A DNA stretch of 20,268 nt from Proteromonas lacertae (Eukaryota > Sar > Bigyra > Opalinata > Proteromonadidae), in assembly GCA_002245135.1 (NCBI GenBank), contig NGBS01001279.1, positions 1-20,268 on the forward strand. Direction: 5' to 3'. Each line of letters starts with the position of its first letter. Position 1 is the stretch's first letter. The notes beneath the pieces were generated by a model. It did no database searches. It was not told the origin of the DNA and saw nothing but the letters and a program-made list of their open reading frames with translations. Positions 9,792 through 18,723 of this stretch are shown here, one piece after another. A program made the translations under genes and the position numbers.

Positions 9792-10837
9792 ATGAACAGA
9801 GATAATGGAATTGTATTATTTTAGTGTCATATATTGTAGGAGGTTTTAAAAGAAAATTTGTTTAGAATCATTGTAAGCTAAGAATCAAATTATCATGTTT
9901 ATAGATCAGTGAGATTTGTTACTATTATGATATATTTGAGAGTATATATCGATGCTATATATTTATTGTAGATTTCAAGTTCAGTACTACTGAGTTTGGT
10001 GATTCTGAGGTTCACATTCTAAATATGGAGTATAATAGATGGTTGGTGGAAAATATTGAAACTCATTGGATAGAATATGAAAAGAGAATAGAAGATTCTT
10101 TCTTGATTAAGATTAATCTTTGTGACAATAATAATACTGTCATTGATTGCATTACTATACAATTAAACAAGACAATTAGTCCAAGAAATACTGATATCAG
10201 TTTATTATGTAATAAAATAGTATAAAATGTTTGTTTTAAAATAGTTTTATTTTATTGAATCATTTCAGACAATATTAAAGTTATATTCATTTGTTAATAA
10301 TAATAATAATATATCACATATTATATTAAATGTATACAACAACAATAATCAAATATTAAATACTTTCACTATAAACAATATTCATCAAAGACAATCACTG
10401 AAAATAAGTAATTATGATGATAAGTATAAATTATTAGAATTATCATCACTATTAATTGTATATCATAATAATAATATATTTAATAGAATGATTGTATATT
10501 CACTATAAATATATTATTCAATAATAATAATAAAGAAAATAATAAACAATGTTTATCAATAAGAGATAATATTATCTATAGATATTCACATATATTATAC
10601 TGGAAAGCTATAGTGGAGATATTCAATCGAAATAATGATTATATCACTATCAGTGAGTTATCAAATATACTTAAAATACCGTATAATATATGTACTGAGA
10701 TTGTACATAAAATATGCAGAGGAAATATGTTATTATTATGTGAGAGAAGATGTGGGAATTTTATTATTAGAAATGAAGTGAATGAATTGAAGAAATATTT
10801 ATCTGAATTGTTGCTTTTACAGTATGAGGTGAGATAG
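9792..10837 (+). CDS. HORMA-domain protein with C-terminal winged helix, Hop1/HORMAD-like, five exons
   Basis: By fold pattern, a candidate meiotic chromosome-axis protein. Exons are 9792-9812, 9840-9872, 9905-9941, 9972-10219 and 10245-10837. The N-terminal helix VLKENLFRIIISEICYYYDI leads to FENFKFSTTEF, then VHILNMEYNRWLVENIETHW and an EYEKRIEDSFLIKI strand, matching the HORMA order of helix, F-x-F, 'WL...' helix and paired strands. KLLELSSLLIVYHNN and NRMIVY resemble the later HORMA helix and strand. The C-terminal segment (WKAIVEIFNRNNDYITISEL...KICRGNMLLL) looks like a winged helix, as in the chromatin-binding end of Hop1. The first frame stops at 10506-10508 after 200 codons; one missing T in a TTT run near 10500 would restore a ~310-residue product. 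The family call rests on pattern only. Confidence 0.55.
9813..9839 (+). other. Intron 1 of the HORMA gene, 27 nt
   Basis: Begins GTATTATT and ends TTGTAG. Phase 0; joins MNRDNGI to EVLKENLF. Confidence 0.7.
9873..9904 (+). other. Intron 2 of the HORMA gene, 32 nt
   Basis: Begins GTAAGCTA (the only GTAAG donor seen) and ends TTATAG. Phase 0; joins ...NLFRII to ISEICYYY. Confidence 0.7.
9942..9971 (+). other. Intron 3 of the HORMA gene, 30 nt
   Basis: Begins GTATATAT and ends ATTGTAG. Phase 1; joins ...YYDIFE to NFKFSTTEF. Confidence 0.75.
10220..10244 (+). other. Intron 4 of the HORMA gene, 25 nt
   Basis: Begins GTATAAAA and ends AAATAG. Phase 0; joins ...SLLCNKI to FYFIESFQTIL. Shortest intron in the window. 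Confidence 0.7.
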
Positions 10838-11423
10838 TTATGCTTTAATTAAATAATGAATATCATTATTTTGTAATGTTGTGGTGTGTGTAATAGTTAT
10901 TTAAATAGAATTAATCACATTTAGAAAATAATTATGATTTAAAACCTATAAAACTTATCACACTTAGAATGTATATAAAATATAATGTACTTTATATTTT
11001 TAATATAATTTTGTAGAGTATGTTAATTCGTTATAGAAATATAAATATCAAATACCTATATTAACAGATTCTATAATATAAGAATAAAGTGAATAACGTG
11101 ATTATTTTAGGTCAATTTGTCAGATTATTTAAATCTCTTACACAAACTCATTTGACATTTTTACAGTAACTCATAAGGTTTTTAAAAAAGGTTGTATTAT
11201 ACTGTAATATAATAACAAAGAAATAAACAGTATATAACATAATTGATAATATTTCTTTTCAAACAGGTATTCAAGCCTATCTATTAATCAAATGTTTTAT
11301 TATTATAAAGACAAACTTATGAAGCTAATTATTCAAATAAAATTGTGGATATAATAAATTGTGGATATATCTCATTTGATTTTAATAATGGATTATTTTT
11401 TAGAATTTGGAGGAAGATATAAT
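10838..11423. other. AT-rich spacer, no gene seen
   Basis: Stops are dense in all frames. It contains a tandem pair of AAATTGTGGATAT-like words (about 11340-11370) and an AAAAAGGTTGTAT word (about 11190) that recurs in the dyad at 12721-12753. Confidence 0.5.
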
Positions 11424-11428
11424 ATATC
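11424..11428 (+). repeat. Target-site duplication, left copy (ATATC)
   Basis: Directly abuts the element; repeated at 12068-12072. Short and AT-rich, so chance remains possible. Confidence 0.6.
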
Positions 11429-11711
11429 TGTTGTTCCCCGTATGGCGGAAATCCCCGTATGGCGGAACTCTATATTGCAGAATGATTCAATCAAAACTAA
11501 TATGATATTCATGATGTTCGGAGTTAGTTATTAACAAATATATAGTTAGTTTGTCATATGACCTACATCTGTGATATACTTTTTTATGAACTTCATTATT
11601 ATCAATATTAAACTAATTTTTGTATATTTTCTATTTTAATGTATCAGTCACTACTACAGTCTAAAATACATTATCTAATATGAATAGAATTCACTATTTT
11701 TAATGTTAAGG
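11429..11711 (+). repeat. Left terminal inverted repeat of the foldback element, 283 nt
   Basis: Reverse complement of 11785-12067 with no mismatch that I could see. Homology weakens right after AATGTTAAGG. Subterminal 15-mers lie at 11436-11450 and 11453-11467. Confidence 0.85.
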
Positions 11712-11784
11712 TAGTAAAAAAGGAAATTAAAGAGCAGGCTTGAGTGAGGCTTGAACTTATTTTTTCTTTTTTCTTTTTTGACCG

Positions 11785-12067
11785 CCTTAACATTAAAAAT
11801 AGTGAATTCTATTCATATTAGATAATGTATTTTAGACTGTAGTAGTGACTGATACATTAAAATAGAAAATATACAAAAATTAGTTTAATATTGATAATAA
11901 TGAAGTTCATAAAAAAGTATATCACAGATGTAGGTCATATGACAAACTAACTATATATTTGTTAATAACTAACTCCGAACATCATGAATATCATATTAGT
12001 TTTGATTGAATCATTCTGCAATATAGAGTTCCGCCATACGGGGATTTCCGCCATACGGGGAACAACA
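11785..12067 (-). repeat. Right terminal inverted repeat of the foldback element, 283 nt
   Basis: Mirror of the left arm; 15-mers at 12029-12043 and 12046-12060. Confidence 0.85.
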
Positions 12068-12072
12068 ATATC
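12068..12072 (+). repeat. Target-site duplication, right copy (ATATC)
   Basis: Directly follows the right inverted repeat. Confidence 0.6.
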
Positions 12073-12720
12073 ATCATTTTTATAATTTGAAATGCGAGGA
12101 TGATCAAGAAAAATTATCCATTATAAGTAGAATTCTTTGATTTTTAAATTGTTCAGGTATATTAGGAATTAAATTTATTTTAATATCTACCATATCCTTT
12201 TTAATATCCACAAAAAACTAACATCAAATGAGATATATTACTTCTAGTTATACAGGTTTGATAGTATATCAAAAGATAGAGCAAATAAAAGTAAACTGGA
12301 AATCAAAAAGAAATAAGAAATTACTTAACTATATCACACGAATATTATCTTGAATTTCAACATATGGTGCGGTGTTTAAAAACTCATTTCTACAAAATTC
12401 ATCAGTTTAATTTACGTAATGTATATAATCAACATTATAATTAGCAAATTAAGTTTTATTTATATGTTTTTGCAAAAAAGAATTGTTGTTTCAGAAAGAG
12501 TCGTTTCAGAAATGCCAAGTTTGTTTTTAAAAGTATTTGTAGGAAATAATAATATCAAATCAAATAAAATAAACATAAATATAAAATAGTTTATATCTAG
12601 AATATTTTTAATTCTTTAGAATAATAGAATCGAAATTAAAAATAAAAATATACCATCAACTTACTCTATACTATCATAAAATAGCTAATGTGCTTATTTT
12701 ATGTCATTTTTGCGAAATTC
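12073..12720. other. AT-rich spacer upstream of the ABC transporter
   Basis: No supported gene. A short minus-strand stretch around 12350-12415 reads DEFCRNEFLNTAPYVEIQ and could be a decayed exon, but nothing flanks it. A 16-nt word (ATCAAATGAGATATAT, 12223-12238) is the exact reverse complement of 11365-11380, placing a small inverted pair outside the foldback element. Confidence 0.4.
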
Positions 12721-12753
12721 TGTTATACAACCTTTTAAAAAGGTTGTATAACA
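12721..12753. promoter_or_regulatory. 33-bp perfect dyad upstream of the ABC transporter
   Basis: Two 16-nt arms around a single base (TGTTATACAACCTTTT / AAAAGGTTGTATAACA), about 85 nt before the ATG at 12837. It could be a dimeric regulator site or a leader hairpin. The function is inferred from position only. Confidence 0.4.
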
Positions 12754-12836
12754 CAAAAAAACACATTACAACTTTTTTGAACACCTCTTTTAAAAGATTT
12801 AATTCGTTTTTTCTCAAGACGAAAACCTGCAAAAAC

Positions 12837-15800
12837 ATGGCAACTATTGAACCTGCCGACCCAGTTGTCGTGCCAGATACTGCCAATGCTGAGGTTCCAC
12901 CTGAAAATGCCACAGAGAACCCTCCAGCTGATTCTAATACAAATGTAGAAAGCCAAGAAACAAAAGAACCTGCAACTGATGCAACAGGTAATAAAGCAGA
13001 AGGTGAATCTTCTGAACCACCTGTTGAGCAAAAACCATCAATTAATACTCAAATGGCAAATGAAGTAAAAGCATCTGAGAATGAAGAGAAAAAAGATGAA
13101 CCTTCAGGATCAGATGTTAAGAAGGAAGAAACAACACAGCCAGTATCCGTAGAAGAAAATAACAAAAGAAATGAGGTGAAAATTGATGTTAAAGTAGATG
13201 ATTGGGATAATGCTGACGAAGCTCTTAAGCATGGCACATTGGCTTATTATGAAAGTGTGAAAAGAGGAATGCCAGAATTACCTGCATTAGACTTAATATT
13301 ATCAGGTTATACATACTATGCTACAGTTGCTGATGGTAATAAAAACGAACCAACCGGTGTATTTACCGTTATAAGAAATGCATTAAAATATGTGACATTC
13401 CAAACTAAATTCCATAAAAAGATCATTCTAGACAATATTAACTTATGTTTCCCAGCTGGTAGTAATACAATTATACTTGGTACTCCAGGTTGTGGTACAA
13501 CATCAATATTAGACGCATTAGGTGGTAGAAACAACAATGGTAAGATAGAAGGTGTATGTCAATACGGAGGTAAGAATATTAAAGACTACCATTGGAACAG
13601 ATTAGCAATAGTTTGTGAACAATTAGATTTCCATAATCCCACTATGACAGTTCAAGAGACAATGGACTTTAGTAAAAAATGTTTAAGTGGACCACATTCC
13701 TTCTACAATGGAACAGATGTAGAGAAAATATTCATGAAAGACATTGATTGTAAATCTGACATTATAATCAAATCATTAGGTTTGTCAATATGTGCTGAAA
13801 CAATAGTTGGTGATAATCTGACAAGAGGTGTTAGTGGTGGTGAAAGAAGAAGAGTGACATTAGGTGAAATATTGGTTGGTCCACAAAGAGTAATATTATT
13901 AGATAAATTCAGTACTGGTTTAGATAGTGCAGTAACAATTGATATAGTAAGAATGTTAGGTCAATGGGCAAAGACATTCAATGGAATTGTAGTTGCTGCT
14001 ATGTTACAACCTGATCCAGAGATGTTGGAGTTATATGATCAATTGATATTATTGGAGAAAGGAAATGTAACTTATGCTGGCCCAACTAAAGATTGTTTAC
14101 CATATTTCGAATCATTTGGTTATTCAATGCCACAAGAGAAAGATGCTGGTAGTTTCATCAGTGAAATGGGTAGTTTCTCATTCAGAGAAGATCTTTCTCC
14201 AGGTAATCCAGTTCAAACAGTTGAACAAATGAGAAAACAATATGAACAATCCAATTACTTTAGTGATATGAAGAAGAATGTAGAGAAATCGTTAAACAGT
14301 AATCAAGATTTATTCACTAACAACTTCGCTAAGAAAGTATACAAGTATAATTATTCTCAAAATATGTGTCAAATGTTTTACACTACACTTGCAAGACAGA
14401 GTAATTTATTATACAGAGATAAGTTATATGTATTTGGTAGAGCATTTGAGAATATATTATTAGGTTTGGTATTATCATCTGTATTCAAAGATTTACCTAC
14501 AGATCCAATCATGAGATTTGTTTATTTATTCTTCTTCCTATTGTTCATTACCTTTGGACATTTCTCTCAAATTGGTACTATCATTCAGCAAAAGGAAGTG
14601 ATGAAGAAACAATTAAGAAAGAATTATTATTCGGCTTTCTCCTATATTGTATCTAGTATTGTATGTCAATATCCATTGATGGTAATTGAGACGTTATTAA
14701 TTGGTATTCCGCTGTATTGGATTCCTGGACTTAGTGATTTACATCATAGTAGACATTTCTGGATATATATAGGTTGTGGTATTTGTATGAGTTTGGATAT
14801 TATGTCATTAATTAGAGCGATTATTATGATATTTGATACTGAATCTGTTATAACTGGTGCTGTTCCATTGATTATTTTCATTATTGGTAATTTGGCTGGT
14901 TTAACAATCAATATTGAAGATACTCCTTGGGTATTAAGATGGATTTATTATATTAATCCTTACAATTATGCTATGAAGATATTAGTAACAAATGAATTCT
15001 TATCTGGATCATATGATATTAATCCTAGTAGACAAGTTATTAATTTCTATTTAAGAATGATGTCATTCCCAACAAAAGATGATGATATGTGGGCTTGGTT
15101 TATAGTTATGCTTGGAATGCATATTATTTGTATATATATATATATATTATTTAAATAGATGTTGCATTTACAGTTATAGTCGTTTCAATGAAGAAAATCA
15201 CAACAACAATCTCCTATGTAGTTGATGATGAAGATGTAAAGAAATTAAATGAACATCAGAGACAAGAGAGTTTACAACAAGTAAGAAGTAGCAGAGGATC
15301 ATTATCAATTGAACAAGTTACATTATCATTCCGAGATTTATGTTATTATGTGAAAGTGAGAGATCCAAGAACAAAGACATGGGAAGATAGACAATTGTTA
15401 GATAACTTAAGTGGTTTTATTCGTCCAAATACTCTAACTGCTTTAATGGGATCAAGTGGTGCTGGTAAAACAACTCTGTTAGATGTATTAGCAAGTAAAA
15501 AGAACACAGGAAAGATAACTGGTGATATATTATTGAATGGTCAAAAGATAGATAAAGTATCATTAACTCACTATTTGGGATATGTTGAACAATTAGATAA
15601 CTTACCAGCTAAAGAAACAGTACAAGAAGCATTAGAATATAGTGCTAGAATGAGATTACCAGCTAGTACAAGTGAATCAGCTATAAAGAGAATAGTTCGT
15701 GAAACTCTTGAGTTATTAGACTTGAAGAAATATTCAAATATGATGATTGGAAAACCAGGAAATGGTTTATCAATGGCAATTCGTAAGTTGATAATGACAG

Positions 15801-17122
15801 GTATAGAATTAGTAGCCAATCCACCAATCATCTTCTTAGATGAACCAACAACAGGATTAGACAGTAACAGTGCATTATTAGTAGTTCAAGTATTAGAAAG
15901 AGTAGCAGCAACAGGTCGAAGTGTAATTTGTACAATCCATCAACCATCTTTTGAAATATTCAAACTATTTACTGATATATTGTTATTAGAAAAGAGGTGG
16001 AAGAATGATCTATTTAGGTCCAATGGGTGAAAACAGTAGTTCATTAGTAGAATTCTTAGAAGGTCATCCAGATGTTCCCAAACTACCTCCACATATGAAT
16101 CCAGCTGGTTGGATGTTAGAAGTAACAGGAGGAGGTGTGAATAAAGCCAGAACAGAAATGTCAGGATATTATTTAAAGAGTGAACTATATCAATCTAATA
16201 TGACAACTTTAGAAAATATCGAAAATGCTGATTGTCGAAAATTGCCAAAGTTAAAGAGATATATGAGACCATTCATGTCCCAATTCTCAGCTACCATGGG
16301 AAGAGTATGGAGATTTTACTGGAGATCATCTGATATTACACTTCCTAGAATTGGTGTTTGTATTTTAATTGGTATATTGATGGGAGTTATGTATTGGGAT
16401 TCTAAAGGTATTTCTGTTGCTGGAGTTCAAGCTGTAATGTCTGCAATCTTTATTAGTGGTTTATTTATTGCAATATTTGCTACTTCATCTGCTTTACCAG
16501 GTATGTTTGATGAAAGAGGAGTTGTTTATCGTGAAATTGATATGAATTTCGTAAGACCATTTGCGTATGTATTATCATATTCATTAATCGAAATTCCAAT
16601 GTCATTGATAAGTGCTTTGATTAGTACTGCATTTATTTATCCAATGGTAAACTTCAAAGATGATGTAGATGCTGTATTCTTCTATATTGTTTCATTTACT
16701 TTGATTGTATTATTTGCAACGTATTTAGGTCAAGTAATTGTATATCAAACTCCCTCACTTCAAGTTGGTTTATTAGTAGCAATTGGTATATTAGCAATTC
16801 TTGCAGTTATGTCTGGTTATGCTATTACAGTTGATCATTTGTGGATAATCTTTAAGATAATTTACTGGATAGATCCTGTTCAATATTATTTCACTGGAGC
16901 TGCTGCTTCTCAATTACATTGTGAAAAGATGCGTCAGAATGTGTAACTATTACTACAACTCCAGGTGCACCAGGAATTCCAATTAATATGTATATTGATA
17001 AAGTGAAAGGATTAGATTATGATAGAAGATGGTTGAATTTAATTGCCATATTTGGATGGTGTTTAGTATTAAGACTTCCATTCGCTTATGCGATGTTAAA
17101 GATTAGATTTATGACAACATAA
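12837..17122 (+). CDS. Full-size PDR/ABCG-type ABC transporter, one 29-nt intron, two frame breaks
   Basis: ATP-driven exporter of the pleiotropic drug resistance type, (NBD-TMD)x2, ~1,418 residues. The start at 12837 precedes a Pro/Glu/Ala-rich acidic N-tail (residues 1-~110). NBD1: Walker A GTPGCGTTS (215-223, Lys replaced by Thr), intact signature VSGGERRR (332-339), Walker B VILLDK (352-357, catalytic Glu replaced by Lys). TMD1 ends with WIYYINPYNYAMKILVTNEF. The intron at 15130-15158 joins ...GMHII to YVAFTVIVVS. NBD2: canonical Walker A GSSGAGKTT (862-870), degenerate signature LSMAI (968-972), canonical IIFLDEPTTGLDS (from 988) and H-loop His1025. TMD2 follows (WIDPVQYYFTGAAASQL). The frame breaks near 15990 (one extra A; the copy at 5924-6918 lacks it) and near 16926 (one A short). 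The last ~65 codons resume as DASECVTITTTPGAPG and end MLKIRFMTT. The breaks look like sequencing errors, but loss of function is possible. Confidence 0.88.
15130..15158 (+). other. Intron of the ABC transporter, 29 nt
   Basis: Begins GT followed by a TA repeat and ends TTTAAATAG. Phase 1; removal extends the last helix of TMD1 in frame into the NBD2 half. Confidence 0.8.
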
Positions 17123-17308
17123 ATCTAAATCTTATTATATTACATTTATTATCTTCATTCTTTTTAATATTGTTTGTTTTATGAATATTTACAAAAGAAA
17201 TATATCTATTTTTATATATAGAACTATTGATTACTATGTTTATTTGAATTTTTGATTTTGATGGTGTGTGACAATTTTCGTAACCCATAATTTTCAAAAT
17301 CCTTTAAA

Positions 17309-18412
17309 ATGATTAAACATGTCTATATTTTTATGATATATATTTGGATGCATGCTAATTGCTTTTCTGTACCTACTCCTGATAAAATTATTATAGTTGG
17401 AGATATAAATGTGTTAAATATGGTTAGGAACTTTTATGAAGAAGTGATAATAAAATATAATGTTCCAAATTTTAGCATGGTTGTATGGAATCCTTCATCT
17501 TATGATGTATATAAAAGTTATGGAATTCCAGTGGAATACTCTCCTATCAAGCTAAATGATGAAGTAGGATCAACATTTCAATATAGTGAAGGTTTTACAA
17601 AAAAGATAAATGATAGATATAGAATATTATTAGAATATTTAAAACAGAAAGTGTCTGTTTTGAGTTTAGATGCAGATTTATATTCTTCGAAAATCCATTG
17701 ACTTTGTTGAATTATGTGAATCCAAACGATGATATTACATTTTCAACTGATTATAATAATCCAGATCATACAGAATTAAATGTTGGATTGATGTATATAA
17801 AACCAACAAATGAATCAATAAAACTATTCGAAAAGATGTTAAAATATTGAAAATAGCTCAAAGTGATTTTGCATTTATAGATCAAGGAATAACAAACTTA
17901 GTTATCATCAAAAAAGAATGAAAAACTTAAAATATGGAATGTTTGATATGATGACATTTGCAATTGGATTTTTCTATTTTCGATATTTTAAATATTTTGT
18001 TGATGATGAAATGAAGTATGATATAAAAACAATTGGATTTCATAACAACTGTATAGTCGGAGGAATAGCTAAGATTTATCGATTAAAAGAGTTGGGATTA
18101 TGGAAAATAGATGATAATGAATATTATTCTTCAAAATTAAGCAAATATATAAGATTTAATACACCAATTGATTTGAAAATAATAAATAAATATGATGCGA
18201 TGATATTTTTATTGGAAATAGGAAGAAGATTAAACAGAAACAATCATTTTACCAAGATTTCTCTTCATAAAAATGATGAAGATATTTATCGCCCTTTTCT
18301 ATATGCATTTGATATAACATCTTTTGAATCATCTTATGGATTGAATTATAGAGAAAATATATCATTTTTAAATGCACATTATCATTTCATTTATGGCTAC
18401 TTTAATATTTGA
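17309..18412 (+). pseudogene. GT2: glycosyltransferase paralogue of GT1, frame-broken
   Basis: Same family and layout as GT1: hydrophobic leader MIKHVYIFMIYIWMHANCFS, then VPTPDKIIIVGDINVLN and the DxD motif in SLDADLY. The first 350 nt after the leader are almost identical to GT1. The frame is lost three times relative to GT1: one T short near 17690, one A short near 17840, and a small deletion plus extra A near 17905. The rest is open from 17918 to the TGA at 18412. Residues corresponding to GT1 ~275-335 are replaced by different sequence (around FNTPIDLKIINKYDAMIFLL) before identity returns at LNYRENISFLNAHYHFIYGY. It stands 186 nt downstream of the ABC transporter, same strand. Either a decaying duplicate or a working gene with sequence errors; the open, diverged C-terminal half argues for the latter. 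Confidence 0.7.
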
Positions 18413-18579
18413 AAGTATTTTTACTATCTCCATTAGTTCCAAGAGAAGTGAAAGAAAGTGATACTACGATATGTGCAGATGAAAAAGATTTATTGTTAGT
18501 AAATTCATCTGTTATTTCTCTCTCTTGCATAATTAATATAACGAATTCATTTTTTAAAATCAATATAAAGAGATATTAA
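18409..18579 (+). other. Conserved open stretch in the -1 frame after the GT2 stop
   Basis: Reads LKVFLLSPLVPREVKES and stays open ~56 codons to TAA. Same relative frame as the tail after GT1, with diverged later sequence. Confidence 0.5.
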
Positions 18580-18723
18580 TAGATAGTCAGATGGATATAT
18601 AATTATCTATTATTTTTTTAATTTATATCAATGGAGTGATTTTGAGTTTGTGAGAAAAAAATGATTAATGAAAATATATTCGTTTCATAATAATTAGTTT
18701 TTCATTTTTAAAGATATATACCC

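Larger units (their letters stand above)
11429..12067. mobile_element. Foldback/MITE-like non-autonomous DNA element
   Basis: A 639-bp element begins TGTTGTTCCCCG and ends with its reverse complement. Two 283-nt arms (11429-11711 and 11785-12067) look identical by eye and flank a 73-nt spacer with a pyrimidine-rich run. It is bounded by ATATC direct repeats (11424-11428 and 12068-12072), as expected of a 5-bp target-site duplication. Each end carries two copies of the 15-mer CCCCGTATGGCGGAA separated by AT, the only GC-rich words in the region and candidate transposase sites. There is no ORF, so it would need a transposase from elsewhere. Identical arms point to recent insertion or arm correction. 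The superfamily is not recognised; the TSD length fits several cut-and-paste families. Confidence 0.8.

Noticed and set aside
11712-11784. Possible Pol III or SINE-like unit in the foldback spacer (GGCTTGAACT word and T runs)
   Set aside because: The B-box match is poor and there is no A box or tRNA-like fold.
11429-12067. Polinton or other large element terminus
   Set aside because: The duplication is 5 bp, there is no coding capacity, and the palindrome is complete in 639 bp, which fits a small foldback DNA element.
12690-12836. Upstream in-frame extension of the ABC ORF from an ATG at 12690
   Set aside because: The 49 extra residues are translated from the palindromic dyad and an AT-rich leader. 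The ATG at 12837 begins the acidic Pro/Glu-rich tail with clearly different composition.
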